A DNA stretch of 64,000 nt from Acinetobacter modestus. Its GTDB lineage: Bacteria > Pseudomonadota > Gammaproteobacteria > Pseudomonadales > Moraxellaceae. Position numbers and translations under genes: made by a program. The notes beneath the pieces are model-generated. The model was given only the letters and a program-made list of their open reading frames with translations. It did no database searches and was not told the DNA's origin. Positions 45,414-53,663 of the stretch are shown here, in pieces. The first letter of the stretch is position 1, and each line of letters opens with the position of its first letter. The DNA lies in assembly GCF_014636095.1 (NCBI RefSeq), contig NZ_BMDV01000002.1, positions 186,001 through 250,000 on the forward strand, read 5' to 3'.

Positions 45414-47906
45414 ATGAAAAATTATAAAAAAACGCTATTGGCTATTATGGTTATTTCTGCTATGCCTTTATTAGCTGCAACAAATAGTGAAACAGGTCCG
45501 ATCAAAGTAACTACATTTGTAGATGAAGAAAAAGATGATGCTTTTTGCTCATTAAGAGAAGCATTTTCTGTTGCAAAAACACGTATATCTGCTCACGGTT
45601 GTGTTGTAAATGATATTTATTCTAATATTCAGGATATTCAATTAGAATCAGGAGTTTATACATTAAAAAGTGAACTTATTCCTGATTCAGAAGTAAGAAT
45701 TTGGGGTGCGACGCCTGCTGATTGGGAAAATAAAAATATATTGATTAATGATGTTGTTAATCAATATCCTGCTCAGATTGATCTGAAAACAACAATTAAA
45801 GCTGAAAATTCTCGTATTTTTAATACAACATTAAAGAAACAACCTTTAACCATAAGTAATTTGATACTTTCTGGTGGGGTTGCACCAGATCAGGAAAATG
45901 GTGGGGCGATCTATGCTGGAGCTAACTTAGTTTTGCAGAGTAGCAAGATAATAAATTCCAAAGCAAAAACTGGAGCAGGGGGGGCAATTTATTTAGCTGG
46001 AATGTCAGGTTCTGTACAAATCTCTAAAAGCTTGTTTGAAGGTAATGATGCTTTATATGGCAGTATTATTGCTATGAGTTGTATGAATGATGTGGGCTAT
46101 TTGAAACGAGAGATTGGTTTTACTTCAAATAGTTTAGTCAAGAATGGATCTGAAACTTCATCAAGTATGATGGAGTTCTGTGGCTTGCCTGCAGTGACGT
46201 TGGAGGCAAATACAATTGCTAAAAATACAGCTAATTCGACTTATGGCAACTTAATAAAATTTTCTGGTGATACAAAAGCTAGTACGGAAACTCAAAACAA
46301 TCCAAGTATACTCAGCAATGACAGCACCTTAACTTTAAAAAGTAATACGATCGTTGAAAATAATGCAAATACAATTTTACTCTATGATAAATTAGGTAAG
46401 AAAAACTTATATTCAAATGTTCTTAATTATAATACTGGAGCATATTCGTGTCGTTATTTGTTGGGTGATGTCTCCAAGCAAGAGAAAGTAGGTGTAAATT
46501 TTCTTTATAATGCATTTGCCAAGACTGGATTATCTAAATGTGACTTACCTGATGAATCTTTCAAGGATAATACTAGTAATATTGATTTGACAGATGTTCC
46601 TATAAATAAGGTATTAAGTGGGCTTATTGAAGAACCTTCTGAATACACTGCTTTTCTACCGTTGTATTATCCTAAGATTATTGATAAGTCAGGAGTAGAT
46701 AAAGATCTTAAAGGCTTAGTTGATACTGGTGCTGATAGTACGACCTTTTGCAGTGAAAAGGAGCAAAGGGGTTTGTCTCGTTTTACTAATACAACACTAT
46801 TTTTCCAACCAGATTTAAAAAATAAATGTGATATTGGTTCTGTCGAATTAATGAAATTAAAGGCAGCTGATATTGAGTCAGTTACTAATCAACCTCTATC
46901 GACATTAATAAATGGTTTTAAAGATCAATATGATTATTTCGAAAATTTAGTTAAAAATCCAAATGATCCACAATATCTTACATATTATAAATATCGATTT
47001 GATCAATATAAGAAACTAATCGACTATTTTAATATTAAAGAAAATATTAAATATCGTGGAATTTATATTGATTTAAGAGATAGAGGTATTCCTTTACCTC
47101 ATGAGTCTATATTATCTGATGGTACTCATCGGTTAGACTTTTTCAATCCAGAGTTATATTCGATAAAAATAGATACATTAGGAATCGGTCAACTCAATGA
47201 TTCAGAAAACCGGGTCATAAATGATGAGAATCTAGTATGTGCTTGGGTGCCAGAAATACAGCAAATAGCTATTTATAGAAAAGATGATACAATTACACAA
47301 GCTAGTGATAAAGCTTTGTGTAAATACACAATAACATATATTAAAGACCCTTCGATACAAACAATAGGATTAATTAAAGCCTCATTTATGAATCAGGCGC
47401 CTGAAGTAAAAGATACATCTGTAACATTAAACTATCAAAAAAAGGAAAAAGTAAAAGTAAATTTACTGGATTTTGCAAGTGATGCTGGTGATACTAGTAT
47501 TGGTGGAAAAGGGCCCGAGACTCAACCACTTAAACCAAATTTTTGGGTAAATGAATTAGGTGAGGAATTACCTATACGTCTATCGAATGTACCAACCAAT
47601 AATATTATTGTAACAGCTGATCGACAAGGTAAATGTCCTGAACCAGATGAAAAAGAAACGTGCTATGGTGGAAATGTTTATATTCAAGAGGCGAATACAT
47701 TTAATCCATTTAACTATTCATTTAACTATCAGGTATATGATAACGATGAAACTCCAAAGATTTCAAATGTGGGAACTGTAAATGTGATTAGTACTGCAAC
47801 TACCTCAGATGATACTCGACCTGCGAAAAGTGGTGGAGGTAGTGAGGGTATTTTCTCAGTATTAGGTTTGTTGGGTTTACTAGCTTATCGTCGTTATAAA
47901 AAGTAA
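45414..47906 (+). CDS. CSLREA-motif surface protein, rhombosortase-target type (second)
   Basis: 830 residues from ATG 45414, which has AAGGATG upstream; an ATG four codons earlier has poorer spacing. Signal peptide, then VDEEKDDAFCSLREAFSV (motif at about 45-50), a beta-helix region with GGAIYAGANLVLQSSK-like turns, a middle insertion, then cadherin-like beta domains (EVKDTSVTLNYQ). The tail is SGGGSEGIFSVLGLLGLLAY plus RRYKK, a standard GlyGly-CTERM signal, which is cleaved by rhombosortase and often linked to type II secretion. It starts 18 bases after the first gene, so the two share a transcript. Confidence 0.84.
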   Translation: MKNYKKTLLAIMVISAMPLLAATNSETGPIKVTTFVDEEKDDAFCSLREAFSVAKTRISAHGCVVNDIYSNIQDIQLESGVYTLKSELIPDSEVRIWGATPADWENKNILINDVVNQYPAQIDLKTTIKAENSRIFNTTLKKQPLTISNLILSGGVAPDQENGGAIYAGANLVLQSSKIINSKAKTGAGGAIYLAGMSGSVQISKSLFEGNDALYGSIIAMSCMNDVGYLKREIGFTSNSLVKNGSETSSSMMEFCGLPAVTLEANTIAKNTANSTYGNLIKFSGDTKASTETQNNPSILSNDSTLTLKSNTIVENNANTILLYDKLGKKNLYSNVLNYNTGAYSCRYLLGDVSKQEKVGVNFLYNAFAKTGLSKCDLPDESFKDNTSNIDLTDVPINKVLSGLIEEPSEYTAFLPLYYPKIIDKSGVDKDLKGLVDTGADSTTFCSEKEQRGLSRFTNTTLFFQPDLKNKCDIGSVELMKLKAADIESVTNQPLSTLINGFKDQYDYFENLVKNPNDPQYLTYYKYRFDQYKKLIDYFNIKENIKYRGIYIDLRDRGIPLPHESILSDGTHRLDFFNPELYSIKIDTLGIGQLNDSENRVINDENLVCAWVPEIQQIAIYRKDDTITQASDKALCKYTITYIKDPSIQTIGLIKASFMNQAPEVKDTSVTLNYQKKEKVKVNLLDFASDAGDTSIGGKGPETQPLKPNFWVNELGEELPIRLSNVPTNNIIVTADRQGKCPEPDEKETCYGGNVYIQEANTFNPFNYSFNYQVYDNDETPKISNVGTVNVISTATTSDDTRPAKSGGGSEGIFSVLGLLGLLAYRRYKK

Positions 47907-47916
47907 TATTGAATAA

Positions 47917-47946
47917 AAAGAGCGCTTTTAAAGCGCTCTTTTTTAT
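47917..47946. terminator. Terminator after the CSLREA pair
   Basis: AAAGAGCGCTTT and AAAGCGCTCTTT, 12-bp perfect stem with a T run on the plus strand. Confidence 0.9.
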
Positions 47947-48000
47947 ATGTTCAAGTTATAAATTAAATGTCTACAACAAAAGAGTAACATTTAAAAGTAA

Positions 48001-48390
48001 TTAGTGTTCAGAATATTTACTTAAGTATTCTTCACGGATGTTCACTTTCTCTTCAGCACTGGCATTTTGCATACGTTTACGCAAAGTATTACGTTCTTGA
48101 GTTCCTAGTTTTTGCCAAACATCACGCATTTTTTGTTTTTCATCTTCTGGAAGCTGTGTAAACCATTCCATTCTTTGTTGAAGCTGAGATCCCTGATCGG
48201 TTGGGATTTCTTTTAAACTTTGATAACGTTTAATAAGAACACGTTGTTCTTCTCGAGATAAATCATCCCAAGCTTCTTCTGTAGTTGGTTTATTTGATTT
48301 TGAGAACACCCAAAAACGCTCAGAACCAGCAAAACTTGTTTGAAGTAAGCTGAGTGTGCACACAACAATTGCTATTTTCTTAGCTGCCAT
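48001..48390 (-). CDS. DUF3106 domain secreted protein
   Basis: 129 residues from ATG 48390, inside the end of the anti-sigma gene (11-base overlap), with GAGGA upstream. Signal peptide (KKIAIVVCTLSLLQTSFAGS), then a charged helical repeat: WDDLSREEQRVLIKRYQSL, MEWFTQLPEDEKQKMRDVWQ, KLGTQERNTLRKRMQN. This is the DUF3106 pattern. Probably a periplasmic protein, perhaps co-sensing with the membrane protein encoded before it, which is inference. Confidence 0.78.
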   Translation of the reverse strand: MAAKKIAIVVCTLSLLQTSFAGSERFWVFSKSNKPTTEEAWDDLSREEQRVLIKRYQSLKEIPTDQGSQLQQRMEWFTQLPEDEKQKMRDVWQKLGTQERNTLRKRMQNASAEEKVNIREEYLSKYSEH

Positions 48391-48703
48391 GTGGAACTTT
48401 ATCCTCGCCAAGTACCATCAACATTTCCATATCTTCAACCATTTGTGGTGAAAGTTTTGGATTTACGACGACCTGACTTTGTGGCTTATCGGTCAGTTGT
48501 AGAGAGCTTGGTAATACAACGATACCAGTAAGGGCTGCTGCTAAAGCAAAGCCTCCCATTTTCCAGAGACTGTAATAAGAGGTTGGTTTCTTTTGAACAG
48601 TGTCTAGAACATGGTTCATCACTAACATTTTTTTGTGATGTTGCTCTTTTGCTAGTTGGTCGAGTTTGGAAGTCACTGATTTAGTGAACTCATCTTTATT
48701 CAT
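48380..48703 (-). CDS. Single-helix membrane protein, probable anti-sigma factor
   Basis: 107 residues. A cytoplasmic N-terminal helical part (MNKDEFTKSVTSKLDQLAKEQ) is followed by one membrane helix (GFALAAALTGIVVLP) and a periplasmic tail. This is the size and topology of small anti-sigma factors. It overlaps the sigma gene by eight bases and the DUF3106 gene by 11, so all three are translated together. No known anti-sigma motif is visible; the call depends on position and topology. Confidence 0.65.
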   Translation of the reverse strand: MNKDEFTKSVTSKLDQLAKEQHHKKMLVMNHVLDTVQKKPTSYYSLWKMGGFALAAALTGIVVLPSSLQLTDKPQSQVVVNPKLSPQMVEDMEMLMVLGEDKVPHGS

Positions 48704-49328
48704 TTGATGACCCTCCCGTATGTGGATTTAAATGCTCTAAAGCAATTCTAAGTCCTTGGATTGCACGATGATAATGTGTTTTAACACTACCTTCACTGCA
48801 GTTCATAATTTGAGCTGTGGTTGTCGTATCAAAGCCTTCCCATGCTCTTAACATAAATGCTTGTTGCTGGCGTACTGGTAATTGGTTAATTGCTGCTTGG
48901 ATTTCATCCATTGTGACTTCTTGATTAAGAAATTCAAATGGATTGGGGGTAGATTCATCTACGATATCAACAATTTCATCATCATCGTCTAAGCTAATTT
49001 TTTTGAATAATGAGAAAGGAGTCGCTCGACGCGCTTCTTTGCGCCTCCAATCCTGCAATTTGTTATTTAAAATGGTGTAAAACAATGGATACCATTCTTC
49101 AATACTTTTATCTGAATATGATTTATGCAATGAAATAAAGGCTTCTTGTACCAAATCCATTGCAATGCCTTGTTGTCCCTGAGTTGCACTTTCCATCATC
49201 ACAAGTGCACGACCTGTAACGTCTTGCATAAAAAAACGCAGACGTTGTTCAACAGTACTACAATCAGTACCATTTTCAGTTCGAGCCTGTTTCGGTGCTA
49301 AATCCATAGAGATGGAAAATCCTGTCAT
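48696..49328 (-). CDS. ECF-type RNA polymerase sigma factor
   Basis: 210 residues. Region 2 with MDLVQEAFISLHKSYSDKS and FYTILNNKLQDWRRKEARR, an acidic linker with DDDDEIVDIVDES, and region 4 with AINQLPVRQQQAFMLRAWEG, a helix-turn-helix containing TAQIMNCSEGSVKTHYHRAI. It directs polymerase to a separate promoter class, probably including its own. It heads a three-gene operon with a probable anti-sigma factor and DUF3106 protein. The ribosome binding site GGTGGG can be closed in a hairpin. Confidence 0.85.
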   Translation of the reverse strand: MTGFSISMDLAPKQARTENGTDCSTVEQRLRFFMQDVTGRALVMMESATQGQQGIAMDLVQEAFISLHKSYSDKSIEEWYPLFYTILNNKLQDWRRKEARRATPFSLFKKISLDDDDEIVDIVDESTPNPFEFLNQEVTMDEIQAAINQLPVRQQQAFMLRAWEGFDTTTTAQIMNCSEGSVKTHYHRAIQGLRIALEHLNPHTGGSSNE

Positions 49329-49334
49329 GGATAC

Positions 49335-49380
49335 CCACCATTATTTCAATTCATTAATCATATAACGTTGAAAATGGTGG
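49335..49380 (-). promoter_or_regulatory. Hairpin enclosing the sigma gene's ribosome binding site
   Basis: On the minus strand, CCACCATT followed by TTCAA can pair with TTGAA and AATGGTGG downstream, 13 bp with a two-base bulge and an 18-base loop. The last GGTGG is the SD of the sigma gene, whose ATG is six bases further on. Confidence 0.55.
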
Positions 49381-49464
49381 ATGCGTTGACAACTTAAGCA
49401 ATTATTTTATGAGTGTAATGGATTTTTTCATTAAAAAAATCGTATTTAAAATAATTTAACGTTT

Positions 49465-50241
49465 TTATTGACGTTGGCGAACCATTTCAAAAAAGCAAAT
49501 TGATCCAGCGATGGCAACATTTAAAGATTCTTGCCCACCTGGTTGAGGAATAGTAACAGCCTGAGCATGTTCTAGGGCATAGTCACTTGCACCTTGTCCT
49601 TCATTACCTAAAATCCAAACACATGCTTGCTTTAAATCTTTGCTATACAAGCTGGTTGAACGATGTGAACTCGTTACAAACACAGGAATTTGAAACTTGG
49701 GAAGAATGTCGGTTAACTGAAAATTCTCAAAACAATGTACGCTAAAATGGGCGCCCATTCCTGCGCGTAATACACGTGGGGACCAAAGAGAGGCTGAACC
49801 TTGCGTACAAATTACTTGTTTAATATTCGCGGCAGCAGCTGAACGGAGTAAGGTACCGACGTTTCCAGGATCTTGGACATTTTCGAGAATTAGTGTATCT
49901 GCTTTGAAGTCAATCGTTAACGACGTTTTTGGAAGATCAATAATTGCTAAACAAGGTAGGGTTGTACCTAAAGTACTTAAATCTTTATACAGTACTTCAC
50001 TAATGACAAAAATATGTCCTTGGTGTAATTCAATCACCTCTTGTAATTCAGGATGATCGAGAGCTTGTTCAGTCGTAAATAATGAAAAGATTTTTTTATG
50101 TTGTTGTAGCCATGCTAAACACAGATGAGTACCTTCTAGAACAGTTTGCTGATGTTTCTTTCGAGCACTATTAAGTTCGATCAGCCCACGCAAATGTTTG
50201 ATTTTTGCATTGTCTTTTGATTCTAGAAAAATAACAGCCAT
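49465..50241 (-). CDS. TrmH/SpoU family RNA 2'-O-methyltransferase
   Basis: 258 residues from ATG 50241 (MAVIFLESKDNAKIKHLRGL); the frame extends 17 codons further without a ribosome binding site. N-terminal substrate-binding part, then the knotted SPOUT domain: ILENVQDPGNVGTLLRSAAA, ASLWSPRVLRAGMGAHFSV, WILGNEGQGAS and IPQPGGQESLNVAIAGSI, which form the SAM-binding knot. RlmB-like; the RNA target is not determined. Confidence 0.88.
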   Translation of the reverse strand: MAVIFLESKDNAKIKHLRGLIELNSARKKHQQTVLEGTHLCLAWLQQHKKIFSLFTTEQALDHPELQEVIELHQGHIFVISEVLYKDLSTLGTTLPCLAIIDLPKTSLTIDFKADTLILENVQDPGNVGTLLRSAAAANIKQVICTQGSASLWSPRVLRAGMGAHFSVHCFENFQLTDILPKFQIPVFVTSSHRSTSLYSKDLKQACVWILGNEGQGASDYALEHAQAVTIPQPGGQESLNVAIAGSICFFEMVRQRQ

Positions 50242-50300
50242 AATATAAAGATCCAAAAGGGCATTATAAGATGATAATAATGCCCTGAACATAAAAGTAA

Positions 50301-51272
50301 TTAGTGGTAGCTTGTTACGCGTTCCACTTCATTTTTAGAGCCAATTATAACAGGAACACGTTGGTGTAATTCTGTTGGTTGAATCTCCATAATGCGAACA
50401 CGTCCTGTTGTAGAAGCACCGCCAGCTTGTTCGATTAACATACTCATTGGATTTGCTTCATACATCAAACGCAAACGACCTGCTTTTTTAGGATCTTTGA
50501 GATCATAAGGGTAGAGGAAGATGCCGCCACGACATAATATGCGGTGAATATCACCCACCATACATGCAACCCAACGCATATTGAAATCTTTTTCACGGAC
50601 TGATGTTTTACCCGCTAAAAGCTCGTCAATATAGCGTTTCACTGGATTTTCCCAATGACGTTGATTTGATGAGTTGATAGCGAATTCTTGTGTATCTACT
50701 GAAACTTGTACTTGATCCGTAGTAAGTAGGAAGGTTTGAGTGGTTGGATCGAAAGTAAAGAATACAACACCTGCACCTACGGTAAGCGCTAACATGGTCG
50801 AAGGACCATAAAGCACATAACCAGCCGCCACTTGCTCAGTACCCGCTTGCATAAAATCGGCAGATTGAGTGACTGCATTTTTAGCGGGAAGAATAGAGAA
50901 AATTGTGCCAACACACATGTTGATGTCGATATTGCTTGAACCATCGAGTGGATCGAATAACACTAAATATTTGCCATTTTCTTGGGCAGGCGTGAAGTCA
51001 TCCAATTCTTCAGAAGCTAATCCACCTACTTGCGGATGTGCTTTTAATGCATCAATAAGATAGTCATTAGAAATGACATCTAATTTCTTTTGAGTTTCAC
51101 CTTGTACATTTTCGTTGCCAGCACTGCCTAAAATACCAGCTAAAGCACCTTTTTGTAGTGCTTGGTCAATTGTTTGGCATGTTGCCGCGATTGTTTCAAT
51201 GACTTGCGCCAATTCTGGTGTCAAATTCCCTTTTTGTTGTTCTAAATATTGGGATAATGTAAGGTTTGACAT
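50301..51272 (-). CDS. fbp: Fructose-1,6-bisphosphatase, class 1
   Basis: 323 residues. It makes fructose-6-phosphate in gluconeogenesis. The metal and substrate signature [14 protein letters not shown] is intact, as are LASEELDDF and the late catalytic [21 protein letters not shown]. The C-terminus ends [10 protein letters not shown]. It starts 28 bases before the methyltransferase on the same strand; ATG 51272 follows GGAGCAA. Acinetobacter commonly relies on gluconeogenesis, so an essential role on organic acids is expected. Confidence 0.96.
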   Translation of the reverse strand: MSNLTLSQYLEQQKGNLTPELAQVIETIAATCQTIDQALQKGALAGILGSAGNENVQGETQKKLDVISNDYLIDALKAHPQVGGLASEELDDFTPAQENGKYLVLFDPLDGSSNIDINMCVGTIFSILPAKNAVTQSADFMQAGTEQVAAGYVLYGPSTMLALTVGAGVVFFTFDPTTQTFLLTTDQVQVSVDTQEFAINSSNQRHWENPVKRYIDELLAGKTSVREKDFNMRWVACMVGDIHRILCRGGIFLYPYDLKDPKKAGRLRLMYEANPMSMLIEQAGGASTTGRVRIMEIQPTELHQRVPVIIGSKNEVERVTSYH

Positions 51273-51449
51273 ATTGAATTGCTCCGATTTAGCCGCATCA
51301 AAAATTGATAAAAAAGAATGTCGCTATTCTAGATGAGATCGCTCGAAAATAAAAATTATCTTACTTTATTTATGTTGCTTTTGTGATTACAAGCGTTCTA
51401 TTACATGCTATGTTGATTGCATACTAGACAGGAAGTTTGGAGAGGAACG

Positions 51450-51635
51450 ATGTCAACCAAAAATTTTGAAGCTACCCCCACGCCAAGTGAATCAATTAGC
51501 CTAGATACGATTTCGAAAGAAAGTGTGAAAGATGCTTGGAAAGAGTATGAAGCAAAGCCTGAGTATAAAGAATTTAATAAGCACGATATGATTGAGTCGA
51601 TGCAACCTCAGTTGAAGCAAGAGTCTTCATCTTAA
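51450..51635 (+). CDS. Small acidic hydrophilic protein
   Basis: 61 residues from ATG 51450, preceded by GGAGAGGAACG. Rich in Glu, Lys, Ser and Pro, with no hydrophobic segment: ESVKDAWKEYEAKPEYKEFN is helical and the ends are disordered. A terminator follows closely and it diverges from fbp. No family is recognised. The strong ribosome binding site and terminator argue it is real. Confidence 0.62.
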   Translation: MSTKNFEATPTPSESISLDTISKESVKDAWKEYEAKPEYKEFNKHDMIESMQPQLKQESSS

Positions 51636-51644
51636 TCAAAAATA

Positions 51645-51672
51645 AAAAATGCTCACATTGTGAGCATTTTTT
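51645..51672. terminator. Terminator between small protein and pal
   Basis: AAAAATGCTCA, short loop, TGAGCATTTTT, perfect and symmetrical, so it can also serve pal on the minus strand. Confidence 0.88.
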
Positions 51673-51688
51673 ATTGCAAATCCAAACA

Positions 51689-52258
51689 TTATTTTAATAA
51701 TGGTGGCACTGCTTCATAATTAATTTCTACGCGACGATTTTCTTTCCACGCTGCTTCGTCATGACCCAGGTTTACAGGGGCTTCTTTACCGTAGCTCACG
51801 GCTTCTAACTGCTGTGGGTTGACACCATTGGTAATCAAGAAACTTTCGACAGCTTTTGCACGACGCTCACCTAAAGCCATATTGTATTCACGCGTACCAC
51901 GTTCATCCGTGTGACCTGTCAATGCCACCCGAGAATTAGCATTTGCGACAAGGAACTGTGCATGTGCTTGAAGTGTTTGATAGTCATCATTTGATAAATC
52001 ACTGCTGTCATAATCAAAGTGAACTACGCGCTTCGCTAAAAAAGCTTTGTTTGCAGCAGTGACACCCTTAGATGATGCACCAGCTAAGTTTTGCGCATTT
52101 AATGCAGCATCTTCACTTAATCCTTCTGTGCTTACTGTAGTTGAACTGTTTGGCGCAGTATTACCTGCTGTGATTTCAGCAGCAGGTTTACGACTCGCAC
52201 AACCTGTGAAAGCAATCGTCGCAGCTAAAAGTGGAAGTGTTAGGTATTTAATATTCAT
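51689..52258 (-). CDS. pal: Peptidoglycan-associated lipoprotein Pal
   Basis: 189 residues from ATG 52258, with GGAGA upstream. Lipobox at IAFTGC with acylated Cys20, a linker rich in Ala/Thr/Ser, then the OmpA-like domain: VVHFDYDSSDLSNDDYQTL, ALTGHTDERGTREYNMALGE, RRVEINYE. It anchors the outer membrane to peptidoglycan and works with TolB. It is the last gene of tolQRAB-pal, 22 bases after tolB. Confidence 0.94.
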   Translation of the reverse strand: MNIKYLTLPLLAATIAFTGCASRKPAAEITAGNTAPNSSTTVSTEGLSEDAALNAQNLAGASSKGVTAANKAFLAKRVVHFDYDSSDLSNDDYQTLQAHAQFLVANANSRVALTGHTDERGTREYNMALGERRAKAVESFLITNGVNPQQLEAVSYGKEAPVNLGHDEAAWKENRRVEINYEAVPPLLK

Positions 52259-52280
52259 GTGATTCTCCAATCAATCAAAT

Positions 52281-53564
52281 TTATTTTGGTGCCCAAGCTG
52301 GTTCACGAACTTCACCTTGTTCGCTTGGTAAATTCATACGGAAACGACCATCTGTAGACATAATAGAGAGTAAGCCGCGGTTACCTTCACGTGTTGCATA
52401 AACAACCATCTGCCCATTCGGAGAGAAACTTGGTGACTCATCCAGACTGGTTGGTGTCAATATATTAGTGATCCCTGTATTAATATCTTGTAATGCGACT
52501 TTGTAATTACTGCCACTTGGTCGATGAACTAAAGCAATTTTTTTACCATCGGCGCTTAAAGTGCCGCGTGCATTAAATGCACCTTTGAAGGTAAGGCGTT
52601 TAACTGAACTATCATCAAAACTGTAGCGATAAATTTGTGGGGAACCACCACGATCTGAGGTGAAAATAAATGATTTTCCATCAGGTGCATAACGTGCTTC
52701 GGTATCAATCGCTGAGTCATTTGTCATACGCTGTAATTGGCGCGTATTTAAATTCATCTGATAAATTTCAGGATTACCATGCATAGATGCTGTGAACAAC
52801 ATTGATTGCCCATCAGGCGAGAAGCTTGGTGCACCATTTAAGCCTTTGAAGCTCGCCAAAACCTCACGTTGACCCGTTGCTAAATCCTGAATGTAAATTG
52901 CAGGACGTTTAGTTTCGAAAGAGACATAAGCAATTTTTTTAGCGTCAGGTGTCCATGTTGGGGAAAGGATTGGATCTCGTGACGACAGTACCGTTTTAGG
53001 CTGTTCGCCATCAGTATCGGCGATTTGTAATGTATAACGTTGAGCAGGAGTTTCTGGATTACGTAATACATAAGCGATACGACCGCTGAAATCACCAGCA
53101 ATACCAGTCAGAGCTTGGTATATCGCATCACTGATCATATGCCCAGCTTGACGAACGCGATTACTTGGTACGGTTAGAACTTCGTTTAATAAATATTGTT
53201 GCTTTTGTACGTCATAAAGTTGGTAATGAATTTCAAATGTATTCGCATCAATGTTTTTAATTTGACCAACCACAACATAGGGCACACCGGCATTTTGCCA
53301 GTCACCAGCTTGGATTTGGTTAATGCTTGCAGTTGCAGGTAGGTTTTGCGACGCACTTGTGAATCGACCTGAACGATTTAAGTCATTCTCAATAATTGGG
53401 TAAAGCGAGTTGTCATTTATAAAAGGGATAATTGCAATTTTAGGCGCTTGTTCAGGTGCTTTTGCAATTTCAAGGTGTAATTGTGCAAAAGTTGCTGTTG
53501 GAACAATTGCGCTAATTGCAGTAAAAACTGCGAAGGAGATGAGGTGCTTACGGGTCTTGTCCAT
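52281..53564 (-). CDS. tolB: Tol-Pal system periplasmic protein TolB
   Basis: 427 residues. A signal peptide (ending near ATFAQL) is followed by the N-terminal domain (IAIIPFINDNSLYPI) and a six-bladed beta-propeller with repeats such as SPTWTPDAKKIAYVS, PSFSPDGQSMLFTA, ARYAPDGKSFIFTS and SPSFSPNGQMVVYA. It relays the force of TolA-TolQR to Pal during cell constriction. Gene order matches the classical operon. Confidence 0.95.
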   Translation of the reverse strand: MDKTRKHLISFAVFTAISAIVPTATFAQLHLEIAKAPEQAPKIAIIPFINDNSLYPIIENDLNRSGRFTSASQNLPATASINQIQAGDWQNAGVPYVVVGQIKNIDANTFEIHYQLYDVQKQQYLLNEVLTVPSNRVRQAGHMISDAIYQALTGIAGDFSGRIAYVLRNPETPAQRYTLQIADTDGEQPKTVLSSRDPILSPTWTPDAKKIAYVSFETKRPAIYIQDLATGQREVLASFKGLNGAPSFSPDGQSMLFTASMHGNPEIYQMNLNTRQLQRMTNDSAIDTEARYAPDGKSFIFTSDRGGSPQIYRYSFDDSSVKRLTFKGAFNARGTLSADGKKIALVHRPSGSNYKVALQDINTGITNILTPTSLDESPSFSPNGQMVVYATREGNRGLLSIMSTDGRFRMNLPSEQGEVREPAWAPK

Positions 53565-53663
53565 AGTTACAATTACTTGTGTTCGTATTTTTGTGGCTGT
53601 TGATTATTTAACATAGTTACATGCTTTGTGCTATTAAAAGCATGTAACATTAACTATTTATTA

